From Scolanthus callimorphus (lineage: Eukaryota > Cnidaria > Anthozoa > Actiniaria > Edwardsiidae), in the NCBI GenBank assembly GCA_033964015.1, contig CM066925.1:3857199-3921198 (forward strand): a stretch of 64,000 nt of DNA. The letters are read 5' to 3'. Below are positions 13,201-23,409 of the stretch, in pieces (the first letter of the stretch is position 1; every line of letters begins with the position of its first letter). The notes below the pieces were generated by a model that saw only the letters and a program-made list of their open reading frames with translations, was not told the DNA's origin and made no database searches. The translations under genes were made by a program, and so were the position numbers.

Positions 13201-16200
13201 ATTGATGATGTCATCAAACGAGGAAAGGCTTATATCTTAGGAAGGGGTGAACCTCAGACAACCAAACTTGGGTCAAAATATCTAAGTAGCAAGGGGGTGC
13301 AACTGCGTAGTCATGTGGTATGATATCATCAATGACATTATCATCAATGACATCATCAAACCTCAGACAACCAAACTTGGGTGAAATTATCTAAGTGGCA
13401 AGGAGGGTGAAAGTGTTTGGTCACGTGGTACGATGGTGACAGGGTATGCAACCTTTTGTCTCATTAACACAGGGAGGCCTTTAGGGTAGGCTTTTAGCCA
13501 GTGGTTAAATCTATATATTATTTAATTTCACCCGGGGGGGGGGGGGGACTCCCAATATTTTAGACGGGGGTGCTCGTCGGGAAAATTGATCTTGACCCTA
13601 AGGGATAGCAAAATGGGTGTGGCAAACAGCAAATTTACCCCTAAAAGAAAGCAAATTTGGCCTGGCGACCGCCAAATTTACCCCTAAAAGATACCAAATT
13701 TGGCAGGTCAAAACAAATAAAAGCGAATTTGAGGTCTTTTAGAGTTTTCAACCAAGTTTCCTTTGTAAATATCGGTTCTGGTGTCAGTACCAATATATTT
13801 CTGGGCAAGGATTGGTCTGAGACTCCCCTAAGGGATAGGGCTGATTTTAAACACCCCTAAGAGATAGCACGTCTGTCAATTTTATACCCTAAGGGATAGG
13901 ACGAGCACCCCCGTCTGAAAATATGAGGAGTCTCCCCCCCCCCCCCCCCCCCCGGGAGAATTTCACCTACTGTACAGCTTCTTTGTACTAGGTGATGTTA
14001 TGAAATAATATACACTTTCTTGTTTACTACAAATTACTAGGTTTACCACTGATAACATTGCACCTACTTATAGGTTTCAGGAGATAGCCGTACATACATC
14101 CTACCCTCTAGACATACAAATGTTGATTTCTGTAAGATTCTACCCCCTAACCGTACATATCCTATCCTCTAGCCATACAAATGTTGATTTCTGTAGGATC
14201 CTACCCCCTAGCAGTACATATCCTACCCCCTAGCCGTACAAATGTTGATTTCTGTAGGATCCTACCCCCTAGCCGTACATATCCTACCCCCTAGCCGTAC
14301 AAATGTTGATTTCTGTAGAATCCTACCCCCTAGCCGTACATACATCCTACCCTCTAGCCATACAAATGTTGATTTCTGTAAGATTCTACCCCCTAACTGT
14401 ACATATCCTATCCTCTAGCCATACAAATGTTGATTTCTGTAGGATCCTACCCCCTAGCTGTACATATCCTACCCCAAATAGCTGTACAAATGTTGATTTC
14501 TGTAGGATCCTACCCCCTAGCCGTACATATCCTACCCTCTAGCCGTACAGATGTTGATTTCTGTAGGATCCTACCCCCTAGCCGTACATATCCTACCCTC
14601 TAGCCGTACAAATGTTGATTTCTGTAAGATCCTACCCCCTAAACGTACATATCCTACCCTCTAGCCTTACAAATGTTCGTTTCTGTAGGATCCTACCCCC
14701 TAGCCGTACAAATCCTACCCTCTAGCCGTACAAAACTTGTCTCTCGAATTATCTTGAGGATTTTCCTCATCTTTTCTGGTTGCAGCAATATTGAAGTACA
14801 AAAATTGATAATACAGTGTAGGAAATCACTATCGTCAGCCGTACAGTTCATACAACCAGCAGTTCATGCAGTATTTGGGTGTTATTTTTGCGAGTTTTGC
14901 TTCGAGCCGTTTGAGCAACATTAAAGCCCCAATATCAGTAGATTTGATATCCTCGTGGTTTTGTACGAGCCAGCACAATTCCATATTGCTCTCCTTTATC
15001 GTTTATCTTTACAGTAGCGGCCTAAAACGATCTCTAACTGTTCGTTTTGTACCCTTCCGGGTTTCTGCCTTCCAATAGCCGCCATCTTGGATTTCCGATG
15101 TTCGGGTAAATTCGGAAATCTTCCGACTTCGGGACAAGTTCGGGCGTACGGCTAGGGGGTAGGATTTAGGCACAACCCAAGACCCCCGGCGCGTGCCTAC
15201 TTCCGGCTGGCCTCGTTTTAAAACTCGTGCCAGATCGACCGCGCGTACAGAAATCCAAGATGGCGCCTCGAACAACAAACTCCAGGTATTTTCGCCGTTA
15301 AAACACTGACAAACGCCGGCTAGCAGGCTAAGCCAACAACAACAACAGATTTATTTAACTCTTCAAGTTTACATTGAATAAAAGAGAATAGGATAAAAGC
15401 AGACCATGTCTGGAGTTCCGCTAGCCTAGAAATAACTCAAAAGCCAATTCTCAAGTCCTTTAATTACACTTGATACCATTAATCCCAGAATTCTTTTCGT
15501 AGTCCTTTTGTTTGCCAAAGGAGCTCAAACTTTTGAATAACAAAAAGAATTCGAAGAGGATTGTGGCAGTAGTCGTATCAAGTTTTTTTTTGTTTGGCAG
15601 TAGTGGTATCAAGATGTTAAATGGAAATTGTGTAATACAAGTACATCTCAAGATCTTAGTCTTTCGAAACTGGGCTGAGATTTCAGCCTGGGTAGGCGGG
15701 CTGATATTCGCCCCGGGTTGAAAATCCTGTCCCGGTCAGAGCAACCCGGGCTAGGATTTTCAACCCTGGTTGTTTGGCAAAATTTACCATGCAGAATAGG
15801 CCATTTGCACGATGACCTCATTTGACTCGACTACCAGAATCCTTTTCAGTTTCTTTTTCTTATTCAGATCAACAAATTCCCTCCACAATACACCGCCACG
15901 CAAAGGTTGCTGATAGTTGTAGTCAACCACGTCATCATACAAATGTCCTATTTCAGCCCGGCCTGGAAATTCGCGCCCACGCTATCTTGTTTCCAGCGTA
16001 AAAACCAAATGACATGCTTTAGTTGCAACATAGGATTTTTATACAGCAAATTCTCAGGAACATTTTGTGAAAATCCGTTCGGGGGAAGTTGGTTAAATTT
16101 GGGGTTTCCGTCTGACGAAGGAAAGCCTGCTGTTTTCGGTGGCACTTCACCATGTAATCGCAGCAGAATTTCAGCCCGGGCTGGAATTTGCGCCCACGCT

Positions 16201-19200
16201 ATCTTGTATCCAGCAAAAATATTTAATTTTAAATCTCCAGGATCGTGCTCATCGGGACGAGAAGGACGTGCGTCGTCACGCAAATATCCAAGAGCTGGTA
16301 ACGACCAAGGAGAGCGAGAAACACTTGAAACTCGAGCTCGATAAAGTGCGGGAGCTTCTAAGAATAGAACAAAGTGCACACAAGGAAGCACTGAGCAAGG
16401 TAATGGAACGTGAACCCATAACTCAAGGAATTCTTAATTAGGATTGCTCACCTTGACTCGACTCTTAATCATTTTGACTGTAATAGAGCCGAATTAAGAT
16501 GACCAGTCATGGAAGTAAACGCATTTGTGTAATCATTAGCCAATCAGAAACAAGAGTAAGGCCTACGGCAAACGTCGCGCCGCACCAAAGAAACACTGGT
16601 TCGACAAAAGATCGACTGGCGGCGGCAAACGTCGAACTAAACCTGAGTCGAACTTTTCCTCCGGGTCTAATTAAATCACACGGACTGCTGATCACGTGTT
16701 GGACGTGTTACGCGCCATATTTTCCCGTTTCTGAATTTGATTTTTTTAAGGCGATTTACAATGTATGCCATCGATGACGTCAAAGATTGGATAAGTTGAA
16801 AAAATATTGTACGCGTGACGTCGCACACTTGTTGGCAGGCTGGCAAAACTGTCTGCTCTGTTAAAGAAGTAACGCGACTTATCCTCATCGATGACGTCAA
16901 AGATTGGATAAGTTGAAAAATTATTGCACGTGCGACGTCACGCACTCGTAGCAGACTAGCCAACTGGCTGCTCTCTCAGAGACGTTACCACTGTATGCAT
17001 TGCTACGCGACCTCAAAATTAAATGTTGCGATGGGCGATTTTTAGCCGTCAATCAAACCAAAACGCTGGATTCGGCCACTTCAGCGGGCCGACATTGATT
17101 GCAAAATCAACCAAAATGGTTTTAAGCTATCCTTTGGCGTCCTTGACTCGAATGTTTAACTTTCCGGTTCAACAAAATTGACAACAATTTTCTTGCGTAA
17201 AATCGCCAATCGCCCAACAGTGAGTTTTGAGGTCGCATAGCAATGCATACGGTGATAAGCGGGACAATTGCGGCGAGAGTTCAGATATTAAATGAATAAT
17301 AAAACAATGAATGAATTGAGCTTTCATATGATTATGGAGAATTATCGTGGGTGTTATTTACCAAGGCCGAACTCAGCTGAATTCCTTAATTGTTAAATTC
17401 CGTTATGACATCGACTCTTCCCTTCTCTTCATTTTTGTTCGTATAATGTGAACGAGATTTTGGGTATTTAGTGACTTTATAAAATAGCGCAGATAGTACG
17501 TGCGTTTCTCGCATTATAAACCACGGAAATCCGCTTTTTATTGTAGCACCTGTTCAAAGCAATCACGAAGAATATTCAATTAAGAATCACGTTTAAAATA
17601 AGTCTTTTCCAGCCATATCATTTATAACTGGCTGTGTAACTGAAGCAGGGTTTCCATAGCGACAGTACGTTTTCCAGTTTAAATTAACTGAATGTTGTTA
17701 TTTGCAGTTGTCACGTGAAGAACAAGCTAATTTAGAAGGTAATTTCTTTATTCCAATTTCATAATGCGTCTTTTTAAGGTTTATCTACACGCACCAATTT
17801 GTCGGGCCGATTGTCGGACGGTGCATTCACAAGCTGCGACTTATCGGGCTCCTGCTTTGATCTGCGAAATGAAAACTCGGTCTCGACAACAAAAATCTGT
17901 TGAATTGCATCAGATTTTTAGAAGTCGGGCCGATACCGAATGAACGTAAACAAAATCGGCCCCGACAAATCGGCGCGTGTAAATCAGCCTTTACTCTGCT
18001 CGGGCTTGGAGATGCATGGGGGCTGAGTTACTCTTATTTTTTATCCTCAAATAAGCGCAGGAAACAGCCTTGTGATCTGCTTGATTTTCTATTTTACAGC
18101 CAACCTTCGACGAACACAACTACGTAGCGAGCTCAGCGAAGTTGAAATGATGCAAAACACAACAGATCAAGAAAACATAGCCTTAAATAGAGACAAGATG
18201 ATCCTATCAGACGAGATTACCAATTTACGAGCGAAGGTAGGAACCGCCGCGTACGCTCCAACACCCTCCTTGTCCCCGTCCCTCCCCTCTGATCTCCACC
18301 TTTTGGACCCTTTCTATTCACTAGGACCACTGGGGGTTACGAACTGTATCTACTTTTGGTTTCGACTGTAGTTTGTGATGGATGAGCTCAAATGATCTCG
18401 TTGTCTGCGCTATACTATGCATTGAAAAAGAATATGTGTGTCCATCAACTTTCTTAATACCCTTTATTCTTTTCCAACGTAAGCGTCTTCGGCATGCAAA
18501 AGCTGGAATTTTTCTTACGCTCCCTCGCCCTCCTTCTCCGCATCCCTACCGTGCGAGCAATGGTTTCCTCCTCTCTTTGAGGAGGAGGAAGGGTACTCCA
18601 TCCCTCCCCTCCCAAACTTTTGGACCCTTTTCATTAGCGATTTCACTAGGACTAAGTACTGGGGGCTACAAACTGTATCTACTTTTGGTCATTTCACTGT
18701 AGTTTGTGATGGATGAGATCAAATGATTTGTTGTCTGTGGTGCATTCTTTTGGTCATGCATTGCCATAGAATCAGTTGTTTGTCCAGCAACTTTCTTAAT
18801 ACCCTCTTTTCCAAGGTTTGCATCTTGGGCATGTTGACCGGCTCCAGGTTGTTCTGTAAATGGACATGTAACCTCGGCCTCCTGCCTTGATAATCATTTT
18901 CCAGGATCGAGCTGGTCACAGTTCTTCCCTGTACGGACCTTACTTAATCCCTCTTCAAATCGGAGTATACTGCCTCCATAAGTTTACTCCAACGGACTCT
19001 GATCTGAGCTGTCTGCTTGACGTGCTCCCACGTTTTTCCGATGTCCTGGTGTTCCTCCGTGACTGTTGTTCTCCATGACGTTTTGGGTCTTCCCCTCTTT
19101 CTTTGGCCCTGTGGGTTCCACCAAGGGACTGTCGCATGGTGTTGGTTGACGGTTTCCCCAAAGTGTGTCCGATCCAGCGCCATCCTGTACGGACCTTCCA

Positions 19201-20120
19201 GCCTGTTTTGAGTGTTCTGCGAACTCTCGCGTTCGACTTCCAATAGACCTCTTTCATAATGGCCGCCGCTCATTTGCATGAGGCATTTAAACTTTCATGC
19301 TATTTCAAATTTTGACATGAAAATTACTAGAAATTATAGCTCCTGATGACTTTGAAAGCATTTGTGAAGTTGAGTTTAAAACAGCAATTTTTGGGCGAGA
19401 TATAAGCATCTGAAGTTCTCAAAATTCACCAAAACGAGGCTAGGAAGGCTTCTAGTGAAAATCCCATACAAAACTCTGTAGTTTTGAGGTCCTATAATTT
19501 CGTCAATATTTAACCAATTTAAACGGAATTTTCTGAAACTGTGTATTCTGATGTATGATTTTTTTTAAACAAGTTTTTGACTATAGTAAATATTTCTTTC
19601 GGCTTTTACTAGGAAAACTGAATTATGAAAGAGGTGTATGGCGTTCTGGTTTCCGTCAATCAAACTCTCGGGTCTGATTTGAGTCTTAGCCGACCGTACG
19701 TTAGACCATTTGTTTAGAAAAAGATAGTAAAAGATGCTGTGTGTTGGGGCATTTCACTAGGATGGCGGAATAGCTGAATTCTATGTACTCCAAAGAGTTT
19801 CAAAGTTTGATTGACGGAAGCCAGAAAGCGGTTTGACGGTTGGAAATCGATCTCGAGAGTTCTAAGAATACTAAAAACAGCTGTAATGTGTGATCGATAT
19901 ATTTTGATGATTTCAGTTGGACGACAAAGATGACGAGCTCGAAGGTATGAGGCTACGACTAGAAGAAGCTGAAGCGCGGAACTCCCAGCTCGAGGGCAAA
20001 GTCCGCATGCAGAGAAACCTGGAATCAATCAAGTGGGAGGAGTTTGAGAAACTTGCCACGACCATGAAACAGTTTTCTCGGAACATGAGCCCAGCAAAAG
20101 CCGACATGGAGTATGATTAG
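4291..20120 (+). CDS. 491-residue coiled-coil protein of unknown family, 13 coding exons
   Basis: Exons, each bounded by AG and GT: 4291-4327, 4407-4509, 5198-5305, 6830-6855, 8288-8455, 9276-9460, 9843-9998, 10098-10175, 10403-10486, 16241-16399, 17708-17738, 18100-18236, 19917-20120. All phases join and the total is 1476 nt including TAG. The N-terminus (about residues 1-46) is Ser/Arg-rich. It is followed by NIENEYIRNLQQQVYFLELE, and nearly all the rest is charged heptad-like coiled coil rich in E, K, Q, R and L. The tail ends WEEFEKLATTMKQFSRNMSP. There is no signal peptide or membrane helix. I infer a cytoskeletal, centrosomal or ciliary structural role from composition only; the family is not recognised. 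Intron 9 is 5.75 kb because of a foldback transposon. Exon 1 (37 nt) is the weakest call but has a plausible ATG and a matching phase. Confidence 0.85.
6002..6597. mobile_element. MITE with G/C-run ends in intron 3 of the coiled-coil gene
   Basis: The left end AGGGGGTACTCAGATATAAA and the inverted right end (TTTATATCCGAGTACCGCCT) match, and a C run lies just inside the right end. The interior repeats TTTTTTGGGGTATCAAATTT-like phrases. No coding capacity is seen. It lies wholly within intron 3 (5306-6829). Confidence 0.65.
8887..9086. mobile_element. Palindromic MITE in intron 5, copy A
   Basis: The left arm TAGACCTCCTCAGCTTGGGC continues with GATCACGTGGCATTCC and AGTATTCTCTCTTT. The right arm is its inverse, ending GCAAGCCGAGGAGGTCCATT. 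A related copy lies at 40743-40909 in the lipoxygenase gene, with the same CTTGGGCGTAATGTTTT and ATCACGTGGCATTC phrases. No gene is present. Confidence 0.7.
9191..9290 (+). repeat. 42-bp duplication carrying a second 3' splice site
   Basis: The segment ATAAAAATACCATATATA, then TTTTATTTCTCAGACGA, occurs twice in tandem. Each copy supplies a polypyrimidine tract and a CAG acceptor: CAG at 9231-9233 and CAG at 9273-9275. The copies are offset by 42 bases, so using the upstream acceptor adds 14 in-frame residues to exon 6 without a stop. I chose 9276 because it keeps the coiled-coil pattern. Confidence 0.7.
11325..12068 (+). repeat. Left-arm array of ~60-bp tandem units
   Basis: There are roughly twelve units. 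Each has two copies of TGTACGGCTAGGGGGTAGGA followed by a linker like CCTACAGAAATCAACATT. Units differ by scattered substitutions (C/T in ACGG/ATGG, A/G in GAGGG/GGGGG). The array gives no real reading frame. Confidence 0.9.
12075..12945. other. Foldback spacer, nothing recognised
   Basis: A few decayed copies of the arm unit (GGTAGGAT, CAGAGAAATCAACATTTG) are scattered to about 12560. After that there is plain AT-rich sequence with an ATT run near 12755. No gene or transposase is seen. Confidence 0.5.
12945..13440. repeat. Tandem repeat of about 130 bp, three full units plus a partial
   Basis: The recurring phrases are TCATCAAACGAGGAAAGGCT, TATATCTTAGGAAGGGGTGA, CAACCAAACTTGGG and AAGGGGGTGCAACTGC. 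They start near 12948, 13082, 13211 and (partial) 13355. The array lies in the spacer of the foldback element. Confidence 0.8.
13531..13956. mobile_element. MITE with G/C-run ends (copy 2), nested in the foldback spacer
   Basis: This is the same element as at 543-915, with a G run at the left, ACTCCCAATATTTTAGACGG, the CCCTAAGGGATAG phrases and an inverted right end with a C run. AATTTCA flanks it on the left and, two bases out, on the right, which is a likely target duplication. It is slightly longer than copy 1. Because it sits in the spacer it either travels with the foldback element or inserted later. Confidence 0.75.
14090..14745 (-). repeat. Right-arm array of ~60-bp tandem units
   Basis: These are the inverse of the left-arm units: CCTACCCCCTAGCCGTACAT followed by AAATGTTGATTTCTGTAGGA. 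There are about ten to eleven units. The flanking single-copy arm (14745-15330) is the inverse of 10748-11325. Confidence 0.9.
15335..15450 (-). mobile_element. LINE 3' end fragment
   Basis: The sequence ACAACAACAACAGATTTATT, followed by AATAAAAGAGAATAGG and CCTAGAAATAACTC, resembles the stretch at 26815-26910, which is the tail of a decayed LINE on the minus strand. It lies directly beside the foldback insertion. It is a short fragment with no coding part. Confidence 0.4.
15655..16230. repeat. Diverged repeats just upstream of exon 10
   Basis: ATTTCAGCCCGGCCTGGAA, followed by CGCCCACGCTATCTTGT, occurs at 15952 and again, slightly diverged, at about 16168. Related AGCCTGGGTAGGCGGGCTGA and CCCGGGCTAGGATTTTCAAC phrases precede them. 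It is probably an old MITE fragment family within intron 9. Confidence 0.5.
16768..16975. repeat. Two tandem copies of a ~115-bp unit in intron 10
   Basis: ATCGATGACGTCAAAGATTG, followed by GATAAGTTGAAAAA, TATTG and CGACGTC, occurs at about 16769 and about 16887. No gene is present. The rest of intron 10 (16400-17707) shows nothing else that I recognise. Confidence 0.7.
18255..18805. repeat. Tandem duplication of ~340 bp in intron 12
   Basis: The phrases TTTTGGACCC, CACTAGGAC, CTGGGGG, ACTGTATCTACTTTTGGT and GTAGTTTGTGATGGATGAG occur at 18298-18390 and again at 18616-18720. A CT-rich stretch (TCCCCTC) precedes each copy. It is non-coding. Confidence 0.7.
18950..19245 (-). pseudogene. LINE ORF2 C-terminal remnant in intron 12
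   Basis: Minus-strand translation gives WNPQGQRKRGRPKTSWRTTV, then GKTWEHVKQTAQIRVRWSKL and MEAVY. This is the conserved tail found after the reverse transcriptase of many animal non-LTR retrotransposons (pattern GxRxRGRPxxxWR...W...R.RWR). The upstream portion TGWRWIGHTLGKPST is in another frame, so the copy is frame-shifted and dead. It is cut on its 5' side by the MITE at 19247. Confidence 0.75.
19247..19636. mobile_element. MITE, 390 bp, in intron 12
   Basis: The left end ACCTCTTTCATAATGG and the right end ATTATGAAAGAGGT are inverse. The interior is AT-rich with no coding capacity. The end match is about 14 bases. Confidence 0.6.
19640..19880. mobile_element. Partial copy of the 42666-42970 MITE family
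   Basis: TTCCGTCAATCAAACTCTCG and, further on, TTTGATTGACGGAAGCCAGA followed by GGTTTGACGGTTGGAAATCG match the arms of the palindromic element at 42666-42970. The terminal parts are diverged. Confidence 0.6.
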
Positions 20121-20758
20121 GTTGCTGGATCTCAGTCGGCCGCCAAAAACGCCAAAAAGCGTAGCAAGGGAGAGGGATGAGCGAGAAGGGAAGGGGAGAA
20201 GGGAAGGGGAGAAGGGAAGGGGAGCTCTCTCCCCCATCACGCCTTTTCCTTCTCCTTCCCTTTTCCTTTGCACTTGCTAAAGCAATGCCGGAGTGTCCGC
20301 ACGTCAAATTGCGAGAAATGGGGTTTAAAAATTGACTGAAAAACTTGCAATTGACTGATTTCCTTGAGAATCAATACCACGATAAATATATCAGTGACAG
20401 AGAAATTAACGTTTGATTTGAATTTTATTTTTGTACGAGGGATAAGACAGGGATACCCATTGTCCTCGTGATATTGTGTGCTTCGCAAATGATTGAAAAG
20501 AAGTCTTATATATCTGTTTTATATCTGTTTTATTGTGTAAGTCGCGCATGTGTTTTTAGTACTTTTGTATATTAAAACAAATTTAATGGGTATGAGTGTT
20601 TTCGTTTAGCCTGAAAATTCAGCCATACCCTAGCCTCAGGCACTCCATGCGGCGTTCAATCGTTTTTCTCCTCACTAGCGTTGGAGTGTAGGGAGAAAAG
20701 ATGGCTGAAAATTCAGGATAGTCTTCTTTCTGATACTACCATTCGCGTCTATCCACGA

Positions 20759-20950
20759 TTAGTATAAACCAACTAATGGTCTATTACAAATCCTGCATTC
20801 TGATTGGCTGAGCTACTAATGGTCTATTAGTGATAGACCGTGCCTGGCAAAACCACCACCTTTCTTTGCAAGAAAACTTGATTTTTTCAACATAAAACAA
20901 TGGAATTCATTGCCAAAACTGACCAACTAGTTGGTTTATACTAAAACAAT
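20759..20950. mobile_element. Palindromic MITE
   Basis: TTAGTATAAACCAACTAATG at the left and its inverse, ending AACTAGTTGGTTTATACTAA, at the right. TTAGTATAAACCAGCTCGGT near 62288 is a related end. It is followed by a CTCGTCC/GGCCTCGAGG-type palindrome at about 20950-21050. Confidence 0.6.
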
Positions 20951-21052
20951 TAGACCTCTCGTCCTCATGTGCTATGATATCAATAGACCATTCGGCCTTC
21001 GGCCTCATGGTCTATTCATCATAGCACATTCGGCCTCGAGGTCTAATTGTTA

Positions 21053-21248
21053 AAGTGTGACGATTCGTTCGCGGTTTACTTTACAAACGTGCGCGTTTTG
21101 TCGAAAAGTAGTCACGTATTTCGCTCTCTGATTGGCTGAAAAATAATGCTCGAAACTGCAGCCAATCAGCGAGCGAGAAACGCGACAACTTCTCGACAAA
21201 ACGTGCACGTTTAAAACCTAAACTAACGTGAAAAAATCGTCACACTTC
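21053..21248. mobile_element. MITE with AAGTGTGACGATT ends, 196 bp
   Basis: AAGTGTGACGATT at the left and AATCGTCACACTT at the right. Matching inner arms are ACGTGCGCGTTTTGTCGA and its near-inverse TCGACAAAACGTGCACGT, then CTGATTGGCTGAAAAATA around the centre. It is fully palindromic and non-coding. Confidence 0.7.
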
Positions 21249-21531
21249 ATGGATGGACGCAAATGGTAGAGGGGGTTTCATATGATTATAGTGAAACCAA
21301 TTGAAGTGACAGGGGCGGATCTAGGGGGTGGTTTGTGGGGGTTGCGACCCCCCTATTAGAATGATAGATTAGTAGTTATTTGAACTCAGTACGGTCCATA
21401 GACATTGAGTGATTACACCAATTCTCAATAAAACCTACAAGAAAACAGACTCGGAATAACATTTTGTTTAGGCATTACAAATTCTAGAGCTTTCGAAAGA
21501 GAGAGATTTTTGAAAGGCACATCCTCGTAAT

Positions 21532-21748
21532 GTACGTGACTGAGGGCACAAAGCTGTGGTCAGGGAAGCCATTTCAGTGTTGTACGTGATGGAGGGCACA
21601 AAGGCACAAAGCTGTGGTCAGAGAAGCCATTTCAGTGTTGTACGTGATGGAGGGCACAACGCTGTGGTCTGAGAAGCCATTTCAGTGTTGTACGTGATGG
21701 AGGGCACAAAGGCACAAAGCTGTGGTCAGAGAAGCCATTTCAGTGTTG
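21532..21748 (+). repeat. Four tandem units of 49-57 bp
   Basis: Each unit starts GTACGTGA and continues GGAGGGCACAA, CAAAGCTGTGGTCAGAGAAG and CCATTTCAGTGTT. Starts are near 21532, 21582, 21639 and 21689. Length differences come from an extra AGGCACAA inside some units. Non-coding. Confidence 0.85.
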
Positions 21749-22142
21749 CTCTCGGACAGACTGATTTAGCCAATCAGAAACGTTTGCGCAGACAACCCGA
21801 TTATAATAGTATAGATAGATATGAGAGTGATTGCAAAGTGATTACCAATTATGCGCGATGGTCCTCTGAAATCCGCTCTATTGCTGGAGCCAAACCAGCT
21901 TAACATGCTCGTTCTAATTTTCTATTGTATTTCTAAGCGCAAAATTGTCAGCGAAGCTCAGTAGATACTAGACTGCTTACAGCCTCTTCATTGGCTAACG
22001 TCCGCGATGTTTTTTCACTCGGTGCGCCTCGATTCGTTCGCCAAAGAAGGGACTGCAAGCAGAACCTTGATTTTTACTCTTTTTAAGAAATGTCGAACGC
22101 CGGTTTCAACAGGATTCAACATTGTTTTCAACTTTATTCAAC

Positions 22143-22615
22143 CAGGAGCCCATAAGTAGGAGCTTTCATCTAACCTATATAGTTGAGGTAGCGCATTTCC
22201 TGACCTAGCTATTTTTAGATGCAAATTTGCATTTTAAATTTGTTGCTTGTTCCCCAAGAGGTCCGCACAGTGCCGAGACACAAGATTGCGGCGGAGGCCA
22301 AAACGCGATTTTTCGGGGTATTTTAAGGTTAGAACTTCTGCTATAATTGTTATCCCAGATACCGAACTGAGTAATGAACTTCTATAGACATTTACATGAG
22401 GAATTTGACTCGCAGAGTCAATCTTCGCTTCTTTCCGCCATGTTTATCGATGGCGATAATTTATACAATATCAAGACTTGGACGTTGACTGGACGCTGAT
22501 TGGACAATTTCTACAACGATTCGCGCCAAATTTGTTCTAAAAATAGATAGGTCAGGAAAAGCGCTGCCTCACGGACCCAGTACCAAAGATGAAAGCTCCT
22601 ACTTATGGGCTCCTG
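22143..22615. mobile_element. MITE, 473 bp, with 7-bp target duplication
   Basis: The left end CAGGAGCCCATAAGTAGGAG continues CTTTCATC. The right end is the exact inverse. ATTCAAC is present immediately outside both ends (22136-22142 and 22616-22622). There is no coding frame inside. The paired TCC/GGTCAGGAAA segments at about 22197 and 22550 extend the arms. Confidence 0.8.
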
Positions 22616-22975
22616 ATTCAACACGATTCAAATTTTTCTCGAAGTCACGTTTTCAGTCACGCTCCTGGTAATGGGCTCCTGCGTGATCCCCTTAAAACCC
22701 TGTTGGGGAAACAGCAAGAAAATTAGCTGACAATTCGACATGAGCTGCTGCATTTCAGGCAAGAAGTATCGTTTCCGAACTATAAGCATGGTTCATAATA
22801 CATGACATCACCGACGTTTTAATTTAATTGAACAAGTGTCTTTCGGAGTAACACTGTTGCATGATTATCTGTTGCACTATCGAACTGAAAATTTATATTT
22901 CCACTAGTGTCTCTCTTTATGACTTCGCTTAGGTTGTCCAAACGCCAGTCTCATCATAAACACGTCCAAGTGGCT

Positions 22976-23028
<53 letters not shown>
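22976..23028. repeat. Uninterrupted G run of about 53 bases
   Basis: Starting after TGGCTC there are about 53 consecutive G, the longest homopolymer in the window, followed by CTCATTAAAAAAACAACTG. Its true length is uncertain in any assembly. The downstream flank is the first copy of the duplication at 23029. Confidence 0.85.
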
Positions 23029-23388
23029 CTCATTAAAAAAACAACTGTTAACCTCTGAAATATTATACCAAAGAGAGTGTGATCGAGCAGTGCAAAGAAC
23101 GGAAGTATCTGGATCCCGATTTTGGAGCTCCGCTTTTAGGCAGTGCCTAAACGTATATTATTTGCATAATCCTTAACACTGGATTTAAGTGGGTTGTTAC
23201 TCCCATATTTCAAAGGCAGGGACGCTCATTAAAAAAACAACTGTTAACCTCTGAAATATTATACCAAAGAGAGTGTGATCGAGCAGTGCAAAGAACGGAA
23301 GTATCTGGATCCCGATTTTGGAGCTCCGCTTTTAGGCAGTGCCTAAATGTATATTATTTGCATAATCCTTAACACTGGATTTAAGTGT
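23029..23388 (+). repeat. Direct duplication of ~163 bp
   Basis: CTCATTAAAAAAACAACTGT through CACTGGATTTAAGTG occurs at 23029-23192 and 23225-23388, nearly identical over its whole length. The copies are separated by 32 bases containing GGTTGTTACTCCC. A related GGCTTTTAGACAGTGCCTAA phrase is found at 40428, so this is a piece of a dispersed repeat. Confidence 0.85.
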
Positions 23389-23409
23389 AAGCAAGTTAAG
23401 AGTCTCTAT

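Larger units (their letters stand above)
10748..15330. mobile_element. Foldback transposon, 4.6 kb, with 9-bp target duplication
   Basis: The arms begin TAGCCTGCTAGC and run inward through GGCGTTTGTCAGTGTTTTAA, a GGCGCCATCTTGGATTTCTG block, a unique part, and then an array of about 60-bp units. The right arm is the inverted copy, from about 14090 to 15330. The sequence AGCCAACAA lies directly outside both ends (10739-10747 and 15331-15339), a perfect 9-bp direct repeat. Foldback and Mutator-type elements are known for about 9-bp duplications and, for foldbacks, long subrepeat-filled arms. The spacer (about 12070-14080) shows no transposase. It lies in intron 9 of the coiled-coil gene. Confidence 0.85.

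Noticed and set aside
11325..14745. CRISPR-like array
   Set aside because: The regularly spaced units are contiguous tandem repeats in a eukaryotic transposon arm, with no unique spacers and no cas genes.
14303..14924. Open frames with repeated SYPLAV peptides
   Set aside because: They are translations of the 60-bp tandem units of the foldback arm; the left arm gives the same on the other strand.
15948..16391. 147-codon minus-strand frame over exon 10 of the coiled-coil gene
   Set aside because: It is the shadow of the real plus-strand exon 16241-16399 plus diverged repeat sequence.
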